From: Mycobacterium saskatchewanense
Lineage (GTDB): Bacteria > Actinomycetota > Actinomycetes > Mycobacteriales > Mycobacteriaceae
Reading direction: 5' to 3'
NCBI RefSeq assembly: GCF_010729105.1
Contig: NZ_AP022573.1
Span: forward strand, 1,426,001-1,490,000
Length of the DNA stretch: 64,000 bases
The notes below the pieces were generated by a model, which saw nothing but the letters and a program-made list of their open reading frames with translations, did no database searches and had not been told where the DNA came from. A program made the translations under genes and the position numbers. Below are positions 24,611-33,127 of this stretch, piece by piece (position 1 is the stretch's first letter; every line of letters starts with the position of its first letter).

Positions 24611-27600
24611 TCAGGCACTGCGTTGTGCCTCCGCCTCAGCCTCGGTGATCAGGCGCTCACTACGCAAGAACCGAACGAGATTGTCCACCGTGTCGGTGAG
24701 GGCCGGCTCGCGCAGGCGGACCTTGGCCAGCTCACGCGCCCGGCGGTACTGATCGTTGCCATAGCGCTTGTCCCGCATCGCCGCGATCTTGTCGGCCGAC
24801 CGGGTCAGGAAATCGACCAGCGGGTAGAGCGCGTCGCGCGGCGTGCACCGGCGGTTCAACTGCTCCGCGAACGACGGGATGTCGTGGTAGGAGAAGCGGT
24901 AACCGTAGCGTTCGGACAGGATCCGGGTGATGTCCGTGAGGTTGTAGTACTCGTCGGCGGTCATGTTGAAGACCGTGCCCGCATCCTCCGGCAGGTCCAT
25001 CAGCGCGACGATGTGGTCCGCGATCAGGTCCGCCGGCAGCAAGCTGAGCTGGTTGAGCGCGCTGGCGGCGATGCCGTGCTCGATCATGAACGCCAAAGTG
25101 CGCACCAGGATGTCGTCCTGGCTGCCGAAGCCCGCGTCGGTGGGCGAGATCAGCGAAGGCCGGTAGATACGCACGTCCAGGCCCTCGCGCTGCGCGGCCA
25201 GGGCGAGCTGCTCGGCGACCCACTTGGTCTGCGAGTAGCCGAAATCCAGCGCGTTCATCTCGGTGTTCGCATCCGACTCCCCGACCACCGGCTTGACGCT
25301 CCAGCCATAGATGAAGGTGCTGGAAACGAGGTGGAACGCCTTGCGGTGCCCGGTCATGGCCAGCCGCAACAACTGATGCGTGCCGCCGACGTTGGCGGGC
25401 CGCAGCGCGTCGTAAGTGCGGACGTAATTCACCAGCGCGCCGTTGTGGACGACGGCGTGAACGTCCTCGGCCAGTTGCTGGAACGCCGCCGGATCCAGGC
25501 CCAGGTTCGGCTCGGCCAGGTCACCACAGACCACCCGCACGCGCGCCCGGACTTGGGTTTCCAGCGCCGGCGACCACACCTGGGCCCGCCGCAGCGAGGC
25601 GACGATCCGGTCGACGCCGTGCTCCGCATCGGTCGCGCGGATCAGCGTGTGCAGGGTATAGGAGGTCCGCTCGAGCAGGCTGCTGATCAGGAATGGGCCC
25701 AGAAAACCGGTCGCGCCGGTCAGCAGGATGTCGGTGGTGGCACCCTCGCGGGCCGGCGGCAGCGCCGGCAACGGAAGCCGCGCGTCGGTACTCATCTGCA
25801 GGCTCTCGTACGCCTCGTTTTCGGCGGAGATTTCATCCAACGCCCGCCGCAGCGCGTCCAGCGGCTGTCCGGCTTCGTCACCGAATTGCCGCACCAGCCC
25901 GAAGAATTCGGCGACCGTCAGGCGCTGCAGCAGGCGGGTGTTGACGTCCCCGGCGACCTCGCCCGCGCCGTGCTCCTCGAGCAGGGCCTGCAGGTCGGCC
26001 CGGAGTTCGGCCAGCGCCAACGAGTCGATGCCCAGGTCCGCAAACGAGCAGTCCTCGTCTCCGGTCAGGTCATAGCTTTCCATCAGGTGGCGGAAACGTT
26101 CCAGCGGCCCCGCACCGGTGTCCGGCGCCCGGCGGGTCAGGTGGGTGTAGCTCGCCAGCACCGGCAGCTCACCGTCCAGCCAGAGCTGCCGGGTCTGCGC
26201 GCGCCTGATCTTCCCCGAAGTGGTCTTCGGAACCGTTCTAGCGGGCACGAACGCGATGGTGTCCGGATCGATCTGGCAGTGCCGGCGGATCGCGCGAGCC
26301 AGCGCCTTACCGTCCGGGAGCGCGTCGGGGTCCCGCACCTCGGCAATAACGACCAGCGTCTCCTGCTGGTCCCGCTCGACCGAGAAGGCTGCGACGCAGC
26401 CGTTGCGGATCTGGGCGGCCGACCGTTCCGCGATTGCCTCGATGTCGGCGGGGTAGGTATTCACGCCGCGGACGATGATGAGGTCCTTGGTGCGGCCGCA
26501 GACGAACAGCTCACCCTCGTACAGGAAGCCGAGATCGCCGGTCCTCAAATAGGTGTGCTGCTCGTCGCCGGCGATGCGCGCCGCGAACGCCTCGGCGGTG
26601 GCTTCCGGCCGGTGCCAGTAGCCGCCGCCCTTCGACGCGCCGGCCACCCAGACCTCGCCGACGCGGCCCTCGCCCAGCGCGCGCCTAGAATCAGGATCGA
26701 CGATGCGAACCACGTTGCCCGCGACCGGCTTTCCGCTACTCACCAGCGCCGCCTGATTGTTGTTCTCGGGCACCGCCTTCTCGACCCGCGCAAGGTCGTT
26801 CTGCAAAGCGCGCTTGTTCACGGCAATGATCTGCCGGCCCCGCAGCGACACGACCAACGTGTTCTCGGCCAACCCGTAGGCACCGGTGACCGCGTCGGGC
26901 CGCAGACCATAGGGCGCGAAGCGCCGCCGGAAGCTGGTGAAAGTCCTGGCACGCAACGGTTCCGCCCCGATCACCATGGACTCGAGGCTGCTCAGGTCGA
27001 CGCCCTCCAGCTCGGCGGTGGGCAGCTTGTCCTCGCGCAGGCAGTACTCGAGCGCGAAGTTCGGTGCGGGCGTGTGCGTCGCGCGCACGTCGCTGATGAG
27101 CCGCAGCCAGGCCGACGGGCGCTTGAGGAAGTCCTCCGGCGACATGGCGTGCGTGGTGCCGCCGATCACCAAGATGAACAGATAGGCGGAGATGAGACCC
27201 ATGTCGTGGTGCTGGGGCAGCCAGCTGACCGCCACTTCGCTTTCGGTGAAGGCTGAGGCGTTGGCGACGACGTTGGCGTGGCTCACGATCACGCCCTTCG
27301 GATCGCTGGTGGAGCCGGACGTGTACTGCAGGAAGAGCACACGACCCGGCGTGTCGGCGACGGGTGCGCCGCCGAAGTCTTGCGCGCCGTCCGTCGCGAC
27401 CCAGGGCAGTTCCGGGAGGCGCTCGGCGTCCGCCCAGGGCAGCGCGCCCTGCCGGTCGCCGAGCAGCACGCCGAAGTCGTGTTCCAGTTGCTTGGTCGAC
27501 AGCACCGCTTTCGCCTGGCAGTCGCGCGCGATGAAGCTGAGCTTGGCGAGCCCGGCCTCGAACGACATCGGCAAGGGCGGGCTGACCGGGACTGCGATGA

Positions 27601-27850
27601 CTCCGATGCGCGCGCAGGCGAACAGCGCCGCCACCATCTCCAGGCCCGGCGGGTAAAGCAGCAAGACCCGATCTCCCGCACGGAGCCGGGACTCCGCGGA
27701 CAGGTAGGCGGCAAGCTCACGCGTCCGTTCGGCGAAGCTCTGGTAGGTGTAGCGCTCGAGCTCCCTGCCCCCGGCGTCGACAAACCGGTAGAGGGTCTGC
27801 TCCGGTTGCCGCTCTTCCCACATCCGCAGGTAGTCGATAAGCGTCTCCAT
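24611..27850 (-). CDS. FAAL-ACP-thioester reductase multidomain enzyme
   Basis: About 1079 residues from METLIDYLRM (AAGGGAG upstream). Residues 1-570 form a fatty-acyl-AMP ligase with QYTSGSTSDPKGV, WLPQHHDMGLI, YLRTGDLGF and IIVRGVNTYPADIE. Residues about 580-650 are a carrier domain with the phosphopantetheine serine in LGIDSLALAEL (Ser 610). Residues about 705-1079 are an SDR-type thioester reductase with TGATGFLG (711-718) and YSQTKWVAEQ (Tyr 872). I infer that a fatty acid is adenylated, loaded on the built-in carrier and released reductively as aldehyde or alcohol. The order resembles carboxylic acid reductases, but the ligase is of the FAAL type. First gene of the operon. Confidence 0.9.
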   Translation of the reverse strand: METLIDYLRMWEERQPEQTLYRFVDAGGRELERYTYQSFAERTRELAAYLSAESRLRAGDRVLLLYPPGLEMVAALFACARIGVIAVPVSPPLPMSFEAGLAKLSFIARDCQAKAVLSTKQLEHDFGVLLGDRQGALPWADAERLPELPWVATDGAQDFGGAPVADTPGRVLFLQYTSGSTSDPKGVIVSHANVVANASAFTESEVAVSWLPQHHDMGLISAYLFILVIGGTTHAMSPEDFLKRPSAWLRLISDVRATHTPAPNFALEYCLREDKLPTAELEGVDLSSLESMVIGAEPLRARTFTSFRRRFAPYGLRPDAVTGAYGLAENTLVVSLRGRQIIAVNKRALQNDLARVEKAVPENNNQAALVSSGKPVAGNVVRIVDPDSRRALGEGRVGEVWVAGASKGGGYWHRPEATAEAFAARIAGDEQHTYLRTGDLGFLYEGELFVCGRTKDLIIVRGVNTYPADIEAIAERSAAQIRNGCVAAFSVERDQQETLVVIAEVRDPDALPDGKALARAIRRHCQIDPDTIAFVPARTVPKTTSGKIRRAQTRQLWLDGELPVLASYTHLTRRAPDTGAGPLERFRHLMESYDLTGDEDCSFADLGIDSLALAELRADLQALLEEHGAGEVAGDVNTRLLQRLTVAEFFGLVRQFGDEAGQPLDALRRALDEISAENEAYESLQMSTDARLPLPALPPAREGATTDILLTGATGFLGPFLISSLLERTSYTLHTLIRATDAEHGVDRIVASLRRAQVWSPALETQVRARVRVVCGDLAEPNLGLDPAAFQQLAEDVHAVVHNGALVNYVRTYDALRPANVGGTHQLLRLAMTGHRKAFHLVSSTFIYGWSVKPVVGESDANTEMNALDFGYSQTKWVAEQLALAAQREGLDVRIYRPSLISPTDAGFGSQDDILVRTLAFMIEHGIAASALNQLSLLPADLIADHIVALMDLPEDAGTVFNMTADEYYNLTDITRILSERYGYRFSYHDIPSFAEQLNRRCTPRDALYPLVDFLTRSADKIAAMRDKRYGNDQYRRARELAKVRLREPALTDTVDNLVRFLRSERLITEAEAEAQRSA

Positions 27851-28042
27851 GTCGGAGTCACTCCCTTCCGTTCGATGGCCTTTTGGTCGCTCGAAAAAGC
27901 GAATAAAACTCGATGTCGCACTCAATTGATAGAGCCGAGGGTAGCGTCGTCGATCGGCGTCAGGCAAAGCCTTTCCAGGCGTTTGGGCCATTACACACAA
28001 GGTTCACAGCCTCGGCATAGTTTGAGCGACAACTCCATTTTC

Positions 28043-28070
28043 ACTGGTCTACTGATATCAGTAGACCAGT
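28043..28070. promoter_or_regulatory. Perfect 28-bp palindrome, probable operator
   Basis: Left half ACTGGTCTACTGAT, right half ATCAGTAGACCAGT, a perfect inverted repeat with no spacer. Size and symmetry suit a TetR-family dimer pair. It lies about 190 bases upstream of the FAAL gene start. No regulator gene is adjacent. The gap 27851-28316 holds this site and the hairpin at 28139, and no gene. Confidence 0.7.
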
Positions 28071-28138
28071 AGATCAGTACGCCACATACGCCCAGCTAGA
28101 AGGCTTTTCCGCGGACATACTGAGATACGGATTCGCGT

Positions 28139-28175
28139 AAATGCGGATCTTTCCGACTAAGGAAATTCCGCATTT
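28139..28175 (-). terminator. Hairpin, probable terminator of the lipid kinase gene
   Basis: Outer arms AAATGCGGA (28139-28147) and TCCGCATTT (28167-28175) and inner arms TTTCC/GGAAA form a long stem with one small bulge. It lies about 140 bases downstream of the minus-strand kinase. On the plus strand a T-run follows, so it could work in both directions. Confidence 0.45.
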
Positions 28176-28316
28176 TTCTTCGCTTCCGACCCAAGCTTTC
28201 GTTAATGCGACGCACGAACAGCGGCGCAATAGATCGGGGCTTTCGGCGATTAATAGCCCGTTCGATGAGGGCTTTCGGAAATATGGTGCCTCGTCCGCGG
28301 ACGGCTCAGGCGCGCG

Positions 28317-29303
28317 TCAGGTCCGGGCGACGCGGATGAGCGGGCCCGCGCGGGCGACGAGCCGGACGATCCCATCGACCCGCTCGCCGTCGATGATCGG
28401 CGAAAGCGGCTCGTCCTCGGCCTCGATGATCATCTCTTGGCCGTTGACGTCACGCACCCGCTTGCCATGAACCGTCCCGTTGGTGAGGGCGGCGGGGAGC
28501 TGCACAACGATTCGGGACGGCCTGATCTCGCCGGCCTGGAAGTGCAGCGCCCCCGGCTCGGAGGCCTTGGGAAACAGCCGAAACGGGCCGCCGATACGAA
28601 GGTCGATGGCGCCGGCGTGCAGCAGCCTGTGCGTCCGCGTCGGCACCTCCTCACCGTCGATCACGACGCGGGCCCGCGTGGGAGTGAACAACACCGACGC
28701 GTAGTTGGGCGTCCTCACGCGACCCGGGGCGACCTTGGAGGTGATGTAGTCGCCGAACGTGCGAGCGATCACGCGCGCCACCGCGGTCCGGTTGTGGTCG
28801 GGGTGGGCGTAATACCGGTCGTAGAAGCGGTTGCCGACCCCGCCGGCGGCCAGGCCGAAGCACAGGCGATGGAACGTTTCGCCGTCCGCGGTTTCACCGT
28901 CGAGCGTCAGGGTGTCCAAACGCATTTCGGGCGGAGTCCGGCCGGCCTCGGCGGCGGCCGTGAGGGCACGGATGATGGCGTCGGCTCGGCCGCGGACGCC
29001 TGCCTTGCGCGCGACGGCGTTGACGCTGCCGCCGTTGGTAGGCACGAACGCCGGCCAGCTTTCCGGATCGCTGACGCACCCTTCCATTTCGTTGATCAAC
29101 CAGTGCAGCGCGCCGTCACCCCCGTCGCCGATGAGGTGGGTGACCCGTGGATGGATCTGCCCGAGCGTCTTGCGGAGCTCGTCGATGGAAGCGGTTTCGT
29201 ACACCTCGCCCCACGGGCCGACGATGCGCCGCACGTCGGCGGCGCGCTGCGGGTTGGCGCGGTTCTTGCGCGCGAGCGGGTTGACGATGACGCCTAGATA
29301 CAT
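28317..29303 (-). CDS. Diacylglycerol/lipid kinase family protein
   Basis: About 328 residues from MYLGVIVNPLARKNR (start at 29303). It has the catalytic-domain layout of DAG/sphingosine-type kinases: the VNPLARKNR strand-loop, HLIGDGGDGALHWLINEM in place of the classic GGDGT loop, and FVPTNGGSVNAVARKAGVRG in place of the usual GTxNDFAR. The C-terminal domain has CFGLAAGGVGNRF. Both nucleotide-binding loops are therefore variant, as in some mycobacterial homologues. Probable role: phosphorylation of a lipid alcohol. A divergent SDR gene lies upstream. Confidence 0.75.
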   Translation of the reverse strand: MYLGVIVNPLARKNRANPQRAADVRRIVGPWGEVYETASIDELRKTLGQIHPRVTHLIGDGGDGALHWLINEMEGCVSDPESWPAFVPTNGGSVNAVARKAGVRGRADAIIRALTAAAEAGRTPPEMRLDTLTLDGETADGETFHRLCFGLAAGGVGNRFYDRYYAHPDHNRTAVARVIARTFGDYITSKVAPGRVRTPNYASVLFTPTRARVVIDGEEVPTRTHRLLHAGAIDLRIGGPFRLFPKASEPGALHFQAGEIRPSRIVVQLPAALTNGTVHGKRVRDVNGQEMIIEAEDEPLSPIIDGERVDGIVRLVARAGPLIRVART

Positions 29304-29588
29304 GCCGGGCTCCCGGATGTGCGAGGGAGAGCGACGATTCGCGGTCGCGCCAGGCCGAGCCCCGAGGACCCCGGCGAGCAACCGAGGCACTCATCTGGCA
29401 ATTCGCTGACCATCCCCGCACGATACCTGCGCCAAGCTCGTGGGCGAGATCACGCTCGAACACCGGCCGTCCGACAGGTCGCTCGATCAGATCGAACAAC
29501 CGCCAAAGGCATTGCCCGCCGGGCCCTTTACGGACCGCCCACCAGCGGCACCACCAGCGGCCCCAGGTCTCGACGCTACTGTGGCTGC

Positions 29589-30458
29589 ATGCGTGGTTGG
29601 ACCGCAGCACAGCTGCCGTCGTTCGCCGGCCGTACCGTCGTCGTGACGGGCGCCAACGCCGGCCTGGGCGAGGTGACCGCCCGCGAGCTGGCCCGCGTCG
29701 GCGCGCACGTCATCCTGGCGGTACGCAACACCGACAAGGGTGAGGCCGCGGCCGCGCGCATGAGCGGTGACGTCGAAGTCCGTCCACTCGACCTGCAGAA
29801 CCTGTCGTCGGTGCAGCGCTTCGCCGACGAGGTGGATCGGCTCGACATCCTCGTCAACAACGCCGGCATCATGGCCACCAATTTCGCCCGCACCGCTGAC
29901 GGCTTCGAAGGTCAGATCGGGACCAATCACCTCGGTCACTTCGCACTGACCAACCGGTTGCTGCCGAAGCTCACCGATCGGGTGGTGACGGTATCGTCAC
30001 TGCTTCACCACATCGGGTTCATCAGCCTCAAGGACCTGAACTGGGAAAGGCGGCGGTATTCGGCGTGGCTGGCCTACGGCCAATCGAAGCTGGCAAACCT
30101 GCTTTTCACCAGCGAGCTTCAGCGACGGCTGACCGGCGCCGAATCCTGCGTGCGTGCGCTCGCCGCGCATCCCGGCTGGTCGCACACCAACCTGCAAGGC
30201 AACTCGGGCCGCAAGCTGGGCGACGCGCTGGTGCTGGCCGCCGACCGGATCGTGTCCACCGATGCCGACTTTGGCGCCCGGCAAACGCTCTATGCGGCGT
30301 CACAGGACCTGCCCGGCGACACCTTCGTCGGTCCGCGATTCGGGCTGTACGGTCCCACCCAGCGGACCTGGCGCAACTGGCCGGCGAAGCGGGCCTCCAC
30401 CGCGGCCGCGCTGTGGGACCTCTCCGAACAGCTCACCGGCGCCAAGTTCCCAATCTGA
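29589..30458 (+). CDS. Short-chain dehydrogenase/reductase (retinol-dehydrogenase-like)
   Basis: A 289-residue SDR. VVVTGANAGLGEVTARELA is the cofactor-binding TGxxxGxG motif, DILVNNAGIMA the NNAG motif, VVTVSSL the catalytic Ser strand and YGQSKLANLLFTSELQRRL the YxxxK motif. Length and the NLLF segment resemble the oxidoreductase group near retinol dehydrogenases. A TACTGT box at 29577-29582 is six bases before the ATG, so the message may be leaderless. Substrate unknown. Confidence 0.87.
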   Translation: MRGWTAAQLPSFAGRTVVVTGANAGLGEVTARELARVGAHVILAVRNTDKGEAAAARMSGDVEVRPLDLQNLSSVQRFADEVDRLDILVNNAGIMATNFARTADGFEGQIGTNHLGHFALTNRLLPKLTDRVVTVSSLLHHIGFISLKDLNWERRRYSAWLAYGQSKLANLLFTSELQRRLTGAESCVRALAAHPGWSHTNLQGNSGRKLGDALVLAADRIVSTDADFGARQTLYAASQDLPGDTFVGPRFGLYGPTQRTWRNWPAKRASTAAALWDLSEQLTGAKFPI

Positions 30459-30636
30459 GGAGCGCACCGGCCGCACACCGCCGACGCGCCCGGACCATCG
30501 GTCGCGGCTAGATTGGAGGACGCGGTTCCTCCGCACGCCGGGACGAAACCGCGCAACACAGCGAACACATAAGAAACTCGAGTACAAGTGGGTGGACGTG
30601 CGGCCCGCGGGCCGGATGTCGGCGAGGAGGTCACCC

Positions 30637-31554
30637 ATGTCGAAGGCCGAGATCGCGGCGATTCTGGCCCTGTGCGCCGCGCTGGCATCCGCGGTCGGCA
30701 ATGTGGTCCGCCAACGCTCCGCGCAGGAGGTCACGGACAAGCCGGTCGGCCATTTGGCGCTCTTCGGCATGCTGCTGCGCGACAAGCGTTGGTGGATGGG
30801 CGGTTTGGGCGACATCTCTAGTTACTGCCTACTCGCCGCGGCGCTGGACAAGGGCTCGGTGCTGTTGGTCATGTCGCTGCAGGTGACCGCCCTGTTGTTC
30901 GCGTTGCCCATCTACGCGCGTTTCACCCGCCATGCCGTGACCCGCCAGGAGTGGATGTGGGCGGTGCTGCTGGCCGCGGCCTTGGCGGTCGTCATCGCGG
31001 TCGGGCAGCCGGCGGGTGGCCAGGAGCAGGGCGCCCTCACCTCGTGGGTGGTGGTGGCCCTGGTGATGGGTCCCCCGCTGCTGCTGTTCCTCGTGTGCGC
31101 CAAGACCTGGGCGGACCGCCCGGCCGCTGCGCTGCTGCTGGCCGCGGTGGCGGGTTCGTTGTTGGCGGTGTTCTCGGTGCTCATGAAGGGCGTCGTCGAC
31201 GTGATCGAACACGGCGCGGGCCGGTTGTGGCAGACACCCGAGCTGTACGCCTGGGTTTTCGCCGGGGTCGCCGGCATGATCATCCATCAGTCGGCATATC
31301 GCGCCGGCGCGCTGACCGCCTCCCTGCCGACCATCATCGTGGCAAAACCGGTGGTGGCTGCCGTGCTCGGAATCACCGTGCTGGGTGAGACGCTGCACGC
31401 CGACGGCACCGGGTGGTTCGTCCTGGCGGCCGCGGCCGTGGTGGTGATTGTCGCGACGGTGGGCCTGGCTCGCGGTGAGGCCGCCACCATGGCGGCCGGC
31501 GCCGGGCGCGACGTGAGAATCGACGAGCTACCGAAGGCGGCGTCGCAGGCCTGA
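30637..31554 (+). CDS. DMT-family (EamA-like) transporter, paralogue 2
   Basis: A 305-residue membrane protein. GAGGAGG before the ATG at 30637 fixes the start. It shares with the gene at 2129 the blocks NVVRQRSAQEVTDKP, WAVLLAAALAVVIAVG, VVALVMGPPLL, VFSVLMKGVVDVI and SAYRAGALTASLP, in the same order, so the two are clearly paralogous. About ten helices. Cargo unknown. It follows the SDR gene by 178 bases and has its own ribosome binding site. Confidence 0.86.
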   Translation: MSKAEIAAILALCAALASAVGNVVRQRSAQEVTDKPVGHLALFGMLLRDKRWWMGGLGDISSYCLLAAALDKGSVLLVMSLQVTALLFALPIYARFTRHAVTRQEWMWAVLLAAALAVVIAVGQPAGGQEQGALTSWVVVALVMGPPLLLFLVCAKTWADRPAAALLLAAVAGSLLAVFSVLMKGVVDVIEHGAGRLWQTPELYAWVFAGVAGMIIHQSAYRAGALTASLPTIIVAKPVVAAVLGITVLGETLHADGTGWFVLAAAAVVVIVATVGLARGEAATMAAGAGRDVRIDELPKAASQA

Positions 31555-31623
31555 GCCGCCGGAATGGCTTGCCGGAACGGCGGATCACGACCCCGCAACC
31601 GTTGCGCCGCTAAGTCTTTGCAG

Positions 31624-32745
31624 TCACCCGCCGAGTAGGAGGCTGAGCCCCAGGCTGCCGGTGAGAATCGGGGGCACCGAGATCGTCCCGCCGCCGAAGA
31701 TCGGGGGCAGGGTCAGCACGCCACCCGTGATGATCGACGGAATGCCGACGTCCCCACCACCGATGCTCGTGGGCAGGCTCAGCACGCCGCCGGTGAGGAT
31801 GGAGGGAATGCCGATGGTTCCGCCGCCGAAGAAGGGCGGCAGGCTCAGCACGCCACCGGTGAGGATCGACGGCAGCCCGAGTTCTCCTCCGCCCAGGATC
31901 GACGGCAGAGCGAAGACGCCACCGTTGAGGATCGGGCTCAACAGGGTGGTGATCGGCGGCACGGAGAAAACGGCACCCCCGAGAGTCTCGGGCAGGCTCA
32001 GCAAGCCACCGGTGATGATCGACGGCAGGCCGAGGATGCCGCCCCCCAACGTCGCGGGCAGGTTCAGCAGGCCGCCGGTGAGGATCGACGGCACGACCAG
32101 TTCGCCACCGCCCAGGAGCGGGGGCAGGTCGACCACGCCGCCATAGATGAAGGGGTTGACCGCGTTGGCGAGCGCGGGCCCGAGGCTGGAGATCGGGGGC
32201 ACGGTCAGCTGGGCACCACCCAGAATCGGCGGGAGGGACAGGACCCCGCCGGTGAAGATCGACGGGACGGTCAGCGCGCCACCGCCGAGGATCGGCGGCA
32301 AGGTCACCACGCCGCCGTCGAGAGTCAGGCTGATGCTGCCGCCCAGGAACGAGGACAAGCTCAGGTCGGCGGCGGCACTTTGCGCGCTGGCAGCCACGCC
32401 GCCAATTCCTTGCTCGAGCATTCGGGCGGGCGCATTCACCGCCCCGAGCAATGCCTCTCCGGCGTTGGCCGCTTCGGTGGCAGCATACGCACCGGCGCCG
32501 CCACTGAGCAGCCCGACGAATTGCTCATGGAAAGCGTTCGCCTGGGCGTTGAGGGCCTGGAATTCCTGACCGAAGTTGCTGAACAGTGAGGCCACCAGGC
32601 CCGAAATCTCGTCTTGGGCCGCGGCGACCACCGCGGTGGTGGTCGGCGCTGCTGAGGCGGCAGATTCGGCCAGCAGTGACCGTATGCCCGATAAATTCTG
32701 CGCCGCCGCGACAATTTCATCCGGAGTCGTGACCAGGTATGACAT
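31624..32745 (-). CDS. PE-family protein with 22-residue LPxxxGGG repeats
   Basis: A 373-residue protein. Residues 1-100 form the PE domain (MSYLVTTPDEIVAAAQNLSGI, later YAATEAANAGEALLGAVNAP). The rest is about nine imperfect 22-residue repeats of the form LPPILGGGxLxxPSIxTGGVLS. They are hydrophobic and turn-rich, so a beta-solenoid or amyloid-like fold is possible. GGGAGG lies upstream of the ATG at 32745. PE proteins are exported by ESX type VII systems, mostly ESX-5. No PPE partner is adjacent. The repeats are not the GGAGGx type of PE_PGRS. Confidence 0.85.
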   Translation of the reverse strand: MSYLVTTPDEIVAAAQNLSGIRSLLAESAASAAPTTTAVVAAAQDEISGLVASLFSNFGQEFQALNAQANAFHEQFVGLLSGGAGAYAATEAANAGEALLGAVNAPARMLEQGIGGVAASAQSAAADLSLSSFLGGSISLTLDGGVVTLPPILGGGALTVPSIFTGGVLSLPPILGGAQLTVPPISSLGPALANAVNPFIYGGVVDLPPLLGGGELVVPSILTGGLLNLPATLGGGILGLPSIITGGLLSLPETLGGAVFSVPPITTLLSPILNGGVFALPSILGGGELGLPSILTGGVLSLPPFFGGGTIGIPSILTGGVLSLPTSIGGGDVGIPSIITGGVLTLPPIFGGGTISVPPILTGSLGLSLLLGG

Positions 32746-33127
32746 AACCACCTCCCGGTAAAGCCAATGCGACAGTCGCCCGAGGACCTCAGCAACATGA
32801 GCTTAATTAGGAGCCTTCGAAACGCCTACGAAAATAACGTTTTTCATGAATGCCGTGCATCGTCGATTCATCGTTTACGCCTCAATCCGTGCCCCCCAGC
32901 CCTCGAATCCGGCGTATTGGGTATGTTTTCAAACCAAAAGTATTTTGAATGCCCATATATGAAACCGGTCACCATGGCGCATTCGGCAACCACCCCCGGG
33001 GCCGGTCGGCTGCAGACCGCCATTACGGGACAGCCGTGGACGGAGTCGTGACACGAACCCAATTCCGTTGAAAGAATACAAGTTTGGCATCAATCGCCGC
33101 GGGGCAGATACCTGATTGTCGCCCGGC
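32746..33127. other. 382-bp intergenic region, AT-richer than average
   Basis: No gene seen. It holds the promoter of the PE gene (minus strand). Around 32800-32960 it is clearly richer in A and T than its surroundings. Confidence 0.3.

Noticed and set aside
24623..27256. 877-codon plus-strand frame opposite the FAAL gene
   Set aside because: No domain is visible and its composition is that of the antisense of a strong coding frame with all FAAL motifs intact.
32832..32845. AATAACGTTTTTCA upstream of the PE gene as a tenth LacI-type site
   Set aside because: It shares only the central AACGTT with the operator family; neither half matches TAGAAAC and the gene is outside the island.
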